Assembly (NCBI GenBank): GCA_012840075.1
Contig: DUMC01000118.1
Span: 1 to 45,718 of the forward strand
Source of the DNA: Clostridiaceae bacterium
GTDB lineage: Bacteria; Bacillota; Clostridia; Acetivibrionales; DUMC01
Direction of reading: 5' to 3'
DNA length: 45,718 bases
The position numbers were made by a program, and so were the translations under genes. Every line of letters begins with the position of its first letter. Position 1 is the first letter of the stretch. Below are positions 34,745 through 43,065 of the stretch, piece by piece. A model generated the notes under the pieces. The model made no database searches and had not been told where the DNA came from. It saw only the letters and a list, made by a program, of their open reading frames with translations.

Positions 34745-35554
34745 TTATTTCACTTTTTCGTGTGCTTCCATCACAGTCTCCTTTATTAGCTTACTAAATT
34801 CATTTCTGTCAAAAATCAAAGTTTTTTTTGATGAATATAATAAATACTCAATGTTGCCTTCAGGACCTTTTATGGGAGAGTAAGTTAGTCCTTTAATAAA
34901 TAAGCCTAACTCAATTACGGTATCGACAATTTCCTCAATGACTTCTATATGTGTTTCTTTTTCTCTTACCACTCCACCTTTACCTACTTTTTCCCTTCCC
35001 GCTTCAAATTGAGGCTTTATCAATGAAACAATTTCTCCTTCCGCTCCAATAAGGTTAATTACAGCAGGAAGAACTTTTTTCAGTGATATGAATGACACGT
35101 CAATTACTGCGAAATCAGCTATAAATTGAACATCCTCCGGCTTTACATACCTTATGTTCGTCCTTTCCATGCAAATAACACGTTCATCGTTTCTTAATTC
35201 CCATGCAAGTTGTCCGTAGCCGACATCTATTGCTATAACTTTTTCAACTCCACGCTTTAACATGCAGTCAGTAAAGCCTCCCGTAGAAGCTCCCACGTCT
35301 ATTGCCTTTTTTCCCCGCAGGTCTATATTAAATGTATCCAAGGCTTTTTCAAGTTTTAACCCTCCTCTGCTGACGTAAGGGTTAATATCTCTTTTAACGG
35401 ATATTTCTACGTCTCTTTCAAACCTTGCACCGGGCTTATCCTCGCGTATGCCGTTAACATAAACTACTCCGGCCATTATTGAAGCCCTGGCTTTTTCTCT
35501 GCTCTGAAACAGTCCTTTTTCTACAAGCAATACATCCAGCCTTACTTTTGACAA
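34745..35554 (-). CDS. tlyA: TlyA-family rRNA 2'-O-methyltransferase
   Basis: A 269-residue SAM-dependent rRNA ribose methyltransferase (TlyA/hemolysin A family). An N-terminal S4 RNA-binding domain covers residues ~3-62 (RLDVLLVEKGLFQSREKA). The FtsJ-like domain starts with the SAM motif KKAIDVGASTGGFTDCML (~78-95), followed by IAIDVGYGQLAWELR, AVIDVSFISLKKVL and LIKPQFEAGREKVGKGG. The start is TTG at 35554 behind AAGGATG, 20 bp after dxs, so the two are co-transcribed. The dxs-tlyA pairing is usual in Firmicutes. Confidence 0.95.
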   Translation of the reverse strand: MSKVRLDVLLVEKGLFQSREKARASIMAGVVYVNGIREDKPGARFERDVEISVKRDINPYVSRGGLKLEKALDTFNIDLRGKKAIDVGASTGGFTDCMLKRGVEKVIAIDVGYGQLAWELRNDERVICMERTNIRYVKPEDVQFIADFAVIDVSFISLKKVLPAVINLIGAEGEIVSLIKPQFEAGREKVGKGGVVREKETHIEVIEEIVDTVIELGLFIKGLTYSPIKGPEGNIEYLLYSSKKTLIFDRNEFSKLIKETVMEAHEKVK

Positions 35555-35573
35555 GCTTTCACATCCTTTGATG

Positions 35574-37469
35574 TTACTTTTTATCTATCTCTAAAAACTT
35601 CTTTATTTGTTCCGTGAGGGATTCTTCATCCATTGCATATTTTTTAAACAAGCTTTCCCTAGAGCCGTGAGGAATCGGTTCATCAGGAAATCCGAAAATT
35701 TTTACTTTAATGCTGTTTAATAAACTCTCATTTAACAACTCCAGGATGCTGCTTCCAAACCCTCCTATTATTACCCCGTCTTCAATTGTAACAATTCTTC
35801 CCGTTTTTATTGCCGAACTTAAAATTAATTCTTTGTCCAAAGGTTTTACAAATCTTGGGTTTATCAGATCAACGCTTAGCCCATCCTTTTCCAGTTCGTT
35901 TGCTATTTCTAAAGCAACACTGAACATATTCCCCAAACCTATAATTGTAATGTCTTTTCCTTCTTTTGCAATTAAACCTTTACCAAATTCTATATCGACA
36001 TTTTTTCCATTAATGTTAATACATTCCAAAATATTTTCTTTTCCTGTTCCACGGGGATATCTAATAGCTATGGGACCTGCATAATCAAACAGTGCAAACT
36101 TCAACATGCATCTTAATTCATTGTAATCTATCGGAGCTAAGATGGTCATGCCCGGCATGTGTCTTAGGTAACAAATATCATATATTCCCTGGTGAGTTTC
36201 GCCGTCTTCTCCTGTCACCCCGGCTCTGTCAATCCCAAATACAACATGAAGATTTTGCAAAACAACATCATGCAAAATCTGATCATAAGCACGCTGAAGA
36301 AATGACGAGTATATTGCTACAACCGGCTTCAGCCCGTTACTGGCCAAACCTGCCGCAAATGTTACTGCATGCTGTTCTGCAATACCTACATCGAAAAAAC
36401 GCTCCGGATATGTAATACTAAAATCAGATAAACCTGTTCCCTGTAGCATAGCTGCAGTTATAGCAACAATATCCTCATTGTCATGAGCTAACTTTGAAAG
36501 CTCTTTACCGAACACCTCGGAATAACTCGGCCCGCTTTGTTTTTTTACTTCTCCGGTTTCTATTTCAAAAGGAGCTATTCCATGATATTCATCCGGGCTC
36601 TTTTCGGCAAAAAAATAACCTTTGCCTTTTTGCGTACATACATGTACTAATACCGGCCCTTTTGAATTTCTGGCTCTTTCCAAAACATCAATAAGTTCAG
36701 CTATATTATGGCCATCAATTGGACCTAAGTATTTAAAACCTAACTCTTCGAAAATTATTCCCGGTGTCAAAATATATTTAATTGTTCCTTTTGCTCGCTT
36801 AAGCAGCCTTGCTGCACTTTTACCCAATGAAGTTTTATTAAGTATTATGTCTAAATCCCGCTTTACTTTAAAATAAATAGGTTCGGTTCTGATTTTACTT
36901 AAATAGCGGGAAAGGCTGCCAACATTTTTATTAATTGACATTTCATTATCATTCAAAATTACTATCAAATCCGTAGAAGACTGGCCGGCATTATTTAAAG
37001 CTTCGAAAGCCATCCCCCCGGTTAACGCTCCGTCTCCTATAACTGCAATAACAGAGTAATTTTCTTTTTTCAGATCCCTTGCCTTAGCCATCCCAAGTGC
37101 AGCGGATATTGAAGTACTGCTGTGTCCTGTATTAAAACAGTCATAGCAGCTTTCCGAAACTTTGGGAAATCCTGCTAAACCGTTTAGTTTCCTGAGAGTT
37201 CCAAACTGGCTTTTTCTACCCGTCAATATTTTATGAACATAAGTCTGATGACCCACATCCCATACAATTTTATCTTTTGGTGTATTGAAAACTTTGTGTA
37301 AAGCCAATGTTAATTCTACAACGCCTAGGTTTGATGCAATATGTCCGCCGGTCTTTGATACATTTTCCAGCAAGAAATTCCGCAACTCGCCGGCTAAGGT
37401 TTCAAGTTCGTTAAGACTTAGCTCTTTTATATCTTCAGGATAACATACCTTATCTAGTAATGATCCCAG
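35574..37469 (-). CDS. dxs: 1-deoxy-D-xylulose-5-phosphate synthase, CTG start
   Basis: A ~631-residue thiamine-diphosphate enzyme that makes DXP from pyruvate and glyceraldehyde 3-phosphate, the first step of the MEP isoprenoid pathway. It shows GHQTYVHKILTGR, the ThDP motif GDGALTGGMAFEALNNAG (~150) with its trailing NDNEMSI, HVCTQKGKGY, and the transketolase-like GIAEQHAVTFAAGLA. The first standard start, TTG at 37385, would omit MGSLLDKVCYPEDIKELSL, which is a typical Dxs N-terminus encoded in frame upstream. A GAGG ribosome binding site lies eight bases before CTG at 37469, so CTG is the probable start. An in-frame TGA lies just above. It is 42 bp after oapA and near ispA. Confidence 0.94.
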   Translation of the reverse strand: MGSLLDKVCYPEDIKELSLNELETLAGELRNFLLENVSKTGGHIASNLGVVELTLALHKVFNTPKDKIVWDVGHQTYVHKILTGRKSQFGTLRKLNGLAGFPKVSESCYDCFNTGHSSTSISAALGMAKARDLKKENYSVIAVIGDGALTGGMAFEALNNAGQSSTDLIVILNDNEMSINKNVGSLSRYLSKIRTEPIYFKVKRDLDIILNKTSLGKSAARLLKRAKGTIKYILTPGIIFEELGFKYLGPIDGHNIAELIDVLERARNSKGPVLVHVCTQKGKGYFFAEKSPDEYHGIAPFEIETGEVKKQSGPSYSEVFGKELSKLAHDNEDIVAITAAMLQGTGLSDFSITYPERFFDVGIAEQHAVTFAAGLASNGLKPVVAIYSSFLQRAYDQILHDVVLQNLHVVFGIDRAGVTGEDGETHQGIYDICYLRHMPGMTILAPIDYNELRCMLKFALFDYAGPIAIRYPRGTGKENILECININGKNVDIEFGKGLIAKEGKDITIIGLGNMFSVALEIANELEKDGLSVDLINPRFVKPLDKELILSSAIKTGRIVTIEDGVIIGGFGSSILELLNESLLNSIKVKIFGFPDEPIPHGSRESLFKKYAMDEESLTEQIKKFLEIDKK

Positions 37470-37511
37470 ATTAATTACCTCACTTTCTAACGTTCAGTTA
37501 ATCTTCATACT

Positions 37512-38171
37512 TTATTGCGGCATTTTGCTTTTTACTTTTTTCTTTTTTAATTTCTCGTTTCTTTTTATACTTCCACTTAAAAATTGTAATATAACTCCAA
37601 CTTTATATACTATATAATTACTATTAGAAATTGCAAGAGTTTTTCCTGCAGCTTTACCTCCTACTGTAGCTGCCGCAATAAATCCGCTCATAAGCAGGCT
37701 ATATATCAGTTTTTCCAGGGGACTTTTACCTTCCGCTATGTCAAGAACAATCATTGCCCCTGCTGTACCGCTTATTATTCCACATATGTCTCCTATAACG
37801 TCATTGCAAATACTGGATACTTTGTTGGCATTTCTGATTAAACTTATTGATTTTTTTGCACCATAATATTTTCTTGATGCCATGGAATGGAAAGGAACTT
37901 CATCAGCTGCAGTAACCGCAATTCCGATGATATCAAAGAGAATTCCGATTAATACAATAAAAAATACAACTAAAATTGCCACAATACTGCTTACATCTTG
38001 AAGTATTAAATCCGAAACAAACAGGAAAAAAACTGATAATATAAAAGAAAATGAGGTTATGAAAATAACCCAATGTCTATCCTTTTTCTTATTTTTTGCT
38101 TTTTTTGAACCTAAAGGATTTTTTCTAAATTTCACCTTATTTCCGTTAAAGCGTTTATAACCATCGTCCAC
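37512..38171 (-). CDS. oapA: OLE-associated membrane protein OapA
   Basis: A 219-residue integral membrane protein encoded immediately after the OLE RNA, as in every described OLE locus. It has a very basic cytoplasmic N-terminus (Lys/Arg at ~14-32), four hydrophobic segments at about 33-54, 61-88, 121-146 and 153-182, and a Lys-rich tail (204-215). The acidic pair Asp80 and Asp90, followed by Glu91, lies in and at the end of the second segment (FDIIGIAVTAADE), and SMASRKYYGAKKS follows. In Bacillus halodurans OapA binds OLE RNA and brings it to the membrane, affecting cold, ethanol and Mg2+ responses. The start is GTG at 38171 behind GGAGGA, 44 bp after the RNA closing helix. Confidence 0.88.
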   Translation of the reverse strand: MDDGYKRFNGNKVKFRKNPLGSKKAKNKKKDRHWVIFITSFSFILSVFFLFVSDLILQDVSSIVAILVVFFIVLIGILFDIIGIAVTAADEVPFHSMASRKYYGAKKSISLIRNANKVSSICNDVIGDICGIISGTAGAMIVLDIAEGKSPLEKLIYSLLMSGFIAAATVGGKAAGKTLAISNSNYIVYKVGVILQFLSGSIKRNEKLKKKKVKSKMPQ

Positions 38172-38215
38172 TAAAAATATTTCCTCCGTTTAGGCTGACT
38201 ATATTTAATTTAGCT

Positions 38216-38842
38216 TGGCTAACAGGTGGTAATGTAATGAGTAAATTTTGCGGCTTAGGTCAGGTAGGATTTCCCCAGGGTATCCTGAAACGTCGCCGTC
38301 TCAGGGGTTTCCCATTAAATACCCAGTTGCTTGGTTGCCCAGAGCACAGCCTGATTGCCACTTAGCTCACACTGCAATCCTCATTACATCTCCAAGCGGA
38401 ACAGTCTAGGAGTTTTCCTCAACAAAGGGACCTGCTTTCTAGCCTCTTTTGCAAATTTGGTTTCAAATGGCAATAATGCGGAAAATATCGGCCAATATCC
38501 CCCACACCTGATCCATTATCCACCAAATTCACTCAAGGCAGGCTACGCTGTTCACAGCACCCTACGGTACCGCAAAACAGGTTCTATCCCACCTCGTAGT
38601 TACGCGGCTATAGTTTATAGTACCCTTTTATAGCCGTTCCCACGAAAGTGGGTCTCCGCGGTAAAGGGGTCCACGCCTGCATGCCATTGCAGATCGCCCC
38701 TAAACCTTAACTCCCAGCACCAGCCCATTACTGGGCGTAACAAGCCGGCACAAGGAACTTCATCGATATGCCCTTTAACGGATTTTTAGGCCCGTCTTCA
38801 AAAACAGGTTCTTTGACTAGAATACTGCACCACCTGTAGCCA
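38216..38842 (-). ncRNA. ole: OLE RNA (ornate, large, extremophilic)
   Basis: A ~627-nt structured RNA read on the minus strand. The stretch is much richer in G and C than its neighbours and has no credible coding frame. Its ends are complementary: TGGCTA-ACAGGTGGT (38216-38230) pairs with ACCACCTGTAGCCA (38829-38842), a 14-bp closing helix with a single bulged base. Many internal helices are evident, for example CCCAC/GTGGG near 38640 and GCCCA/TGGGC near 38723-38735. The length (~610 nt is usual), the location between ispA and dxs, and the OapA gene directly downstream identify it as OLE. This RNA forms membrane-associated ribonucleoprotein particles. The call rests on synteny, size and structure, since no covariance-model search could be run. 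Confidence 0.9.
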
Positions 38843-38982
38843 ATTCGAATATTAATAAATTTTCAACTTTATATTTATTTTTTCGGTTTATTAAATCCCT
38901 ATTCATTGAATCCGTTACTCATAGTGTCATAATGCCAATGCTAATGCTTCATAAACCTACAATTCAATGAGGTTTAGAGAAC

Positions 38983-39010
38983 ATTATAGCACAACCGTCA
39001 TCTTTATCAA
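38983..39010 (-). promoter_or_regulatory. extended -10 promoter upstream of OLE RNA
   Basis: On the minus strand TTGATA (39005-39010) and TATAAT (38983-38988) are 16 bp apart, with the extended -10 dinucleotide TG one base before TATAAT. Transcription should start near 38976, ~134 nt before the OLE closing helix. That leader holds an inverted repeat TCATTGAAT/ATTCAATGA (38903-38911 and 38962-38970) and three AATGCY words (38931-38948). Confidence 0.65.
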
Positions 39011-39085
39011 AGAAGATTAAACATTCAAAATTGGTCTTTAAAAGCTTCCTTTATACTTTATTTAATTTTATCAAGTTTATGCTTA

Positions 39086-39985
39086 TCAATTCTTTCTCTC
39101 TGCAATATATACGGCTAATTCTTTTAAAAAGATTGCCTTATCTCCGAATAATTGCAAGCTGTCTACTGCGTCTGAGATAAGTTCGCTTAATATTTCCCGT
39201 GATTTCTCAATGCCATACATGGATACGAAAGTGGACTTGCCTGAACTTGCATCTTTTCCCGTAGTTTTCCCCAATAATTTAAAATCTCCTTCAGCATCCA
39301 AAATATCATCCTTAACCTGAAAGGCAAGCCCTATATTGGATGAATATCTTTCCAGGGCATTTCTCTTCTCATCATCCAATGAAGTTAATATCGCAGGAAC
39401 CATCACTGACGCTTTGATTAAAGCACCTGTTTTATGTTTGTGGATATATTCCAAAAGCTCCACGGTAATTTCTTTATCTTCGGATTCAATATCAACTATT
39501 TGACCTCCTATCATACCGTTTATACCTGCTGCTTTTGCTATGTAGCTCATAGCTTTTACTCCGGCTGCCAAACTATAGGTTTTCTTTTTGCTTTCATCCA
39601 TCAGCCAGTCTAATATATATTCATATGCATAATTTAACAAAGCATCTCCTGCCAATATTGCAGTTGCTTCACCGAAAACCTTATGGTTTGTGAGCATTCC
39701 TCTCCTGTAGTCATCGTTATCCATTGCAGGCAAATCATCGTGTATTAAGGAATAAGTGTGTATCATTTCAAGAGCGCAGGCATAGGGCATAACTTCTTCA
39801 AAGTCAATCTCCAGCATTTCGGATACTGCTAACAACAAGACAGGTCTAAGCCTTTTCCCTCCGGCCATTAAGCTATAGTTCATGGCTTTATAAATTGTAT
39901 TTTCTGGACTTTCTTTCTCGGTAATCAAAGTAGACAAAACATCATTAACCTTTTTGAGCAGATAATCATATTTAGTCTTAAACAT
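39086..39985 (-). CDS. ispA: farnesyl/geranyl diphosphate synthase, IspA type
   Basis: A ~299-residue polyprenyl synthase that condenses isopentenyl diphosphate with allylic diphosphates. The first Asp-rich motif is HDDLPAMDNDDYRRG, the bacterial DDxxxxD form; the second is KDDILDAEGD. GGKRLRPVLLLAV (~43-55) is the conserved substrate Lys/Arg block. Two ATGs are possible: 40003, overlapping the xseB stop, and 39985, eight bases after AAGGGTG; the latter is chosen. It is soluble. It precedes the OLE RNA and, with dxs, gives an isoprenoid pair bracketing the OLE-oapA unit, the classic OLE setting. Confidence 0.95.
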   Translation of the reverse strand: MFKTKYDYLLKKVNDVLSTLITEKESPENTIYKAMNYSLMAGGKRLRPVLLLAVSEMLEIDFEEVMPYACALEMIHTYSLIHDDLPAMDNDDYRRGMLTNHKVFGEATAILAGDALLNYAYEYILDWLMDESKKKTYSLAAGVKAMSYIAKAAGINGMIGGQIVDIESEDKEITVELLEYIHKHKTGALIKASVMVPAILTSLDDEKRNALERYSSNIGLAFQVKDDILDAEGDFKLLGKTTGKDASSGKSTFVSMYGIEKSREILSELISDAVDSLQLFGDKAIFLKELAVYIAERKN

Positions 39986-39999
39986 ATGCGTTACACCCT

Positions 40000-40275
40000 T
40001 CATTTATCTTCTAAACTGAAAGATTCTTCAATTACTTCACCATTTTCATTTTCAATTAGCATGGTTATCCTTTTTTCAATTTCATCAAGCTTTTTGGTAC
40101 ATTCTCTTGAAAGTTCAATGCCCCTTTGAAAATATTCAATTGACTCTTCCAAAGGCAGATCTCCTTTTTCCAATAACTGAACTATTTCCTCAAGTTCATT
40201 CATAGCTTCCTCAAAAGTTTTATTTTTCTTTTTTGCCTTGCTACTGTTACTCTTTTTTGTTTTATTTCCTTCCAT
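40000..40275 (-). CDS. xseB: exodeoxyribonuclease VII small subunit
   Basis: A 91-residue subunit of ExoVII, which degrades single-stranded DNA with XseA. After a Lys/Ser-rich N-terminus (~20 residues longer than the core), the family core reads TFEEAMNELEEIVQLLEKGDLPLEES followed by IEYFQRGIELSRECTKKLDEIE (split here), two helices of an antiparallel hairpin. The start ATG at 40275 overlaps xseA by 14 bp, and its stop overlaps the alternative ispA ATG, so the three genes are translationally coupled. Confidence 0.95.
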   Translation of the reverse strand: MEGNKTKKSNSSKAKKKNKTFEEAMNELEEIVQLLEKGDLPLEESIEYFQRGIELSRECTKKLDEIEKRITMLIENENGEVIEESFSLEDK

Positions 40276-41506
40276 CTTTAACTACCTCTCCATTTATTGC
40301 TATTGTTGAATCTATGACTGATGCTTGTATCAAGCCATCATTTACAGTTACTTCTATATTATCACCAGTTTTAACATCATTAATTGATTTAACCAGTTTA
40401 TCGGTATCTTTCAATTTTACTATACTGTAACCTCTTGCTAAAATATTAAGAGGACTTAATGCATTAAGCTTTTCTATTAAAAATTTTACTTTTGCTTTCT
40501 CCTGCTCCTTTTGGCTTAATAAAATTACAGTCATATTGCGTAGCAAGCTGTCAAGCTTCATTCTTTCCTGGTTTATCCTATTATAAGGTTGTCGGAATAC
40601 TATGCTTTCTTTCAACCTTTTAAGATTTACCCTATTAAAATTAATATTCTTTATCACGGCATTTTGTAATCTAAATTCAAGATCAATAATTCTTTGTTTT
40701 AAAATACGTTTTTCAGGAATAACAAGTTCCGCTGCCGCTGAAGGAGTAGGCGCCCGTAAATCGGCCACGAAATCGGCAATGGTAAAGTCAGTCTCATGAC
40801 CAACTGCAGAAATGATAGGAATTTCAGATTCAAATATACTTCTGGCAACTTGCTCTTCATTAAAAGGCCAAAGTTCTTCCAGGGATCCTCCTCCTCTTGC
40901 TAAAATTATTACATCTACGCATTTGAGTTCATTTAATTTTTTAATGGCTTTTGATATTGATGATGCTGCCTGAACACCCTGCACCGGAACAGGAAACAGT
41001 TTTAAATTGAAGTTTTCAAACCTTCGGCTTAGAATATTTATGATATCTCTTATCACAGCTCCCGTTGATGAAGTAACTACCCCGATTGACCTTGGCAAAA
41101 AAGGGATTTTCTTTTTGTACCTGAGATCAAATAAACCTTCTTTTTCAAGCTTATTTTTAAGCTGCTCAAATGCAAGGTAAAGACTCCCTATGCCATCCGG
41201 TTGCATTTCTTCTACATAGAGCTGGTATTGACCGTCCCTTTCGAATACGGATATATAACCTCTCGCTATTACTTTCATACCGTTTTCAGGTTGAAACTTT
41301 AACCTGAAAACCTGGCTTCTGAACATCACACATTTTATTATGCTCTTTTCATCTTTGAGAGTAAAATACATATGCCCGGAATAGTGGTACTTGTAATTTG
41401 AAATCTCTCCTTTTATCCATATGTCTGATAAATTAAGATCCCCGTCTATTATTTCTTTTATATATCTGTTTATTTCCGATACCGTAAAAACATACTGTGC
41501 GTTCAT
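40262..41506 (-). CDS. xseA: exodeoxyribonuclease VII large subunit
   Basis: A 414-residue catalytic subunit of ExoVII. The N-terminal OB-fold (1-100) begins YVFTVSEINRYIKEII and contains WIKGEISNYKYHYSGHMYFTLKD. The catalytic domain shows GVVTSSTGAVIRDIINIL, ARGGGSLEELWPFNEE, and GHETDFTIADFVADLRAPTP. A coiled-coil tail (~270-360) binds XseB. The ATG at 41506 overlaps the nusB stop codon (ATGA), so it is coupled to nusB. Confidence 0.97.
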   Translation of the reverse strand: MNAQYVFTVSEINRYIKEIIDGDLNLSDIWIKGEISNYKYHYSGHMYFTLKDEKSIIKCVMFRSQVFRLKFQPENGMKVIARGYISVFERDGQYQLYVEEMQPDGIGSLYLAFEQLKNKLEKEGLFDLRYKKKIPFLPRSIGVVTSSTGAVIRDIINILSRRFENFNLKLFPVPVQGVQAASSISKAIKKLNELKCVDVIILARGGGSLEELWPFNEEQVARSIFESEIPIISAVGHETDFTIADFVADLRAPTPSAAAELVIPEKRILKQRIIDLEFRLQNAVIKNINFNRVNLKRLKESIVFRQPYNRINQERMKLDSLLRNMTVILLSQKEQEKAKVKFLIEKLNALSPLNILARGYSIVKLKDTDKLVKSINDVKTGDNIEVTVNDGLIQASVIDSTIAINGEVVKDGRK

Positions 41507-41919
41507 TCGATCAATCCTATTCCCTTTGGTATATTGCTGAATATTCCGTTAATAAATGCACCAGAATCTTCCGTACTGTATTTTTTTGCCAATTCAACTG
41601 CTTCGTTTATTGTAACCGTATATGGTATATCATCTCTGAATAAAATCTCATATGCTCCAAGTCTTAATATGGCAAGGTCGACTTTGGGGATTCTGTTAAG
41701 CTTCCACCCTATAGATCTTTCCTCAATTATTTTATCTATTTTGTCTAAATTGTTTAAAACTCCTTTTACAACATCTTCAATATACTCTTTATCTTTCTGG
41801 CTAAAAGAATACTTTTCAAGTGCTTCCTTTAGTTGCTCTTCCTTATTATCCGGTTGAATCTGCATTTGATATAACAGTTTCATTGCAATTTCTCTTGAAA
41901 ACCTTCTTCCCATATGCAT
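41503..41919 (-). CDS. nusB: transcription antitermination factor NusB
   Basis: A 138-residue all-helical protein that joins NusE/S10 on boxA RNA during rRNA transcription. The family features are RRFSREIAMKLLYQM (~4-18), a middle DKIDKIIEERSIGWKLNRIPKVDLAILRLGAYE region, and the C-terminal TINEAVELAKKYSTEDSGAFINGI. The start ATG at 41919 is five bases after GAGAGG. A good promoter (42005-42033) lies ~90 bp upstream, so nusB heads its own transcription unit reading into xseA, xseB and ispA. Confidence 0.96.
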   Translation of the reverse strand: MHMGRRFSREIAMKLLYQMQIQPDNKEEQLKEALEKYSFSQKDKEYIEDVVKGVLNNLDKIDKIIEERSIGWKLNRIPKVDLAILRLGAYEILFRDDIPYTVTINEAVELAKKYSTEDSGAFINGIFSNIPKGIGLIE

Positions 41920-42004
41920 GGAAACCTCTCATTTAGTAATTTATTAACTGTCTTTTTTATTTATTCATACTCCTTGTTATATATCTTACTTAATTTTATT
42001 AATC

Positions 42005-42033
42005 ATTATAAATCATTTTCTGAGATTATGCAA
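42005..42033 (-). promoter_or_regulatory. sigma-A promoter of the nusB-xseA-xseB-ispA unit
   Basis: On the minus strand TTGCAT (42028-42033) and a perfect TATAAT (42005-42010) are 17 bp apart. The start should be near 41998, leaving a ~79-nt leader before nusB. Confidence 0.62.
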
Positions 42034-42109
42034 AATTAAAGTTAGCAGTTTCCTAATTATAATATTATGATAATGCTTTTTAATTATTATTAAATATAAT
42101 GCTTTGCAA

Positions 42110-42346
42110 TTACGCACCCGGAGGAAATATCTTCTCCTTTATTTCATGAAAAATCCTTCTAATAAAATACCGGTCTTCTCCTGTCTTTTTTCCGATATAG
42201 TAGCCTAATGCCATACAAAAGACTATAAATAATACTTTTATAAAACCGAAAGCAAGAAAAGCAAGTGCTAAAATTAGCCCGATAATACTCCCGTTAACAG
42301 CCCCTCTATTTCTATGATAGTAATCTGATATAACCCTCCAATTCAT
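42110..42346 (-). CDS. DUF2273 family small membrane protein
   Basis: A 78-residue protein when started at the ATG at 42346, which follows GGGAGGAAA; an upstream in-frame ATG adds 18 residues with no ribosome binding site. Two hydrophobic segments (~18-34 and ~37-50) follow NRGAVNGSIIGLILALAFLAFG, the typical DUF2273 sequence, and a basic tail ends it. The family is nearly always found with amaP and asp23, and probably helps anchor Asp23 at the membrane. It starts 28 bp after amaP. Confidence 0.85.
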   Translation of the reverse strand: MNWRVISDYYHRNRGAVNGSIIGLILALAFLAFGFIKVLFIVFCMALGYYIGKKTGEDRYFIRRIFHEIKEKIFPPGA

Positions 42347-42374
42347 GAATTTTCCTCCCTTCTTCAGTAATTTT

Positions 42375-42944
42375 TCATTTATTCGCATATTTTGATACAA
42401 TGCTGTTCTTTGTGAGATTTTCCTGATATATGTCCTCTATGTACACTTTAACGTCATTAACTGCAATTCCTGTACTCTCCTCTATAAAAATCTTTACCTT
42501 TTCTTGCACCTGTTTAATTAAGTCAGGGATGGAAACACCGGGTAAAACCTGAGACTTAATTAAAATGCTAATACCTCCGTCAGCATTCGATACTGACACA
42601 TCGACATTTTTTAATTCGGTGAAGCTATAAGTAGCATTTATAACAAGATTTTGTATGGCCATAAAAGATATTCGCACTTCACCGTTATCGGTGGATCTGA
42701 TTACATACTTTTTGTTCTTGTCTTTTTTCAATCCAAGGACTAAAAACATCAACGCTGACAGCAAAAAAAAGACGGAAACAACCACAGCACCGGCAAAAAA
42801 ACTGTTTCTGTTTAATCTATTCAAAAAGGAGTAACTTCTTTCCAACGCCTGGAAATCAAAAGCTGCAATTATCGTAAATACCGCCGTTAATAAGTAAAAC
42901 ACAGCAAATATAATCATTAAAATCCTTTTAATAACATTATTCAT
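42375..42944 (-). CDS. amaP: alkaline shock response membrane anchor protein AmaP
   Basis: A 189-residue protein if begun at the ATG at 42944 behind GGAGGG; the open frame starts 12 codons earlier without a site. Two membrane segments (~5-27 and ~50-75) are followed by a cytoplasmic Asp23-like domain (VIRSTDNGEVRISFMAIQNL to the GIAVNDVKVYIEDIY block). In Staphylococcus AmaP anchors Asp23 to the membrane. It lies between asp23 and the DUF2273 gene on the same strand, the standard order. Confidence 0.87.
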   Translation of the reverse strand: MNNVIKRILMIIFAVFYLLTAVFTIIAAFDFQALERSYSFLNRLNRNSFFAGAVVVSVFFLLSALMFLVLGLKKDKNKKYVIRSTDNGEVRISFMAIQNLVINATYSFTELKNVDVSVSNADGGISILIKSQVLPGVSIPDLIKQVQEKVKIFIEESTGIAVNDVKVYIEDIYQENLTKNSIVSKYANK

Positions 42945-43065
42945 ATAAAACCCTCCGATTTTCGATAATTTTCGAGACAATTACCAAGAATTCTATACCT
43001 TACTGTATTATATTATATTTCTACAGGAAAATAAACCCTGGATTTGGAGTATACTCAATAAAATA

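Noticed and set aside
38355-38633. 92-residue plus-strand reading frame
   Set aside because: It runs antisense through the OLE RNA, has no ribosome binding site and shows no protein-like pattern.
38172-39085. Riboswitch or group II intron as an explanation for the long noncoding stretch
   Set aside because: No intron-encoded protein or intron domain V was seen. The size, closing helix and OapA neighbour fit OLE far better than any riboswitch.
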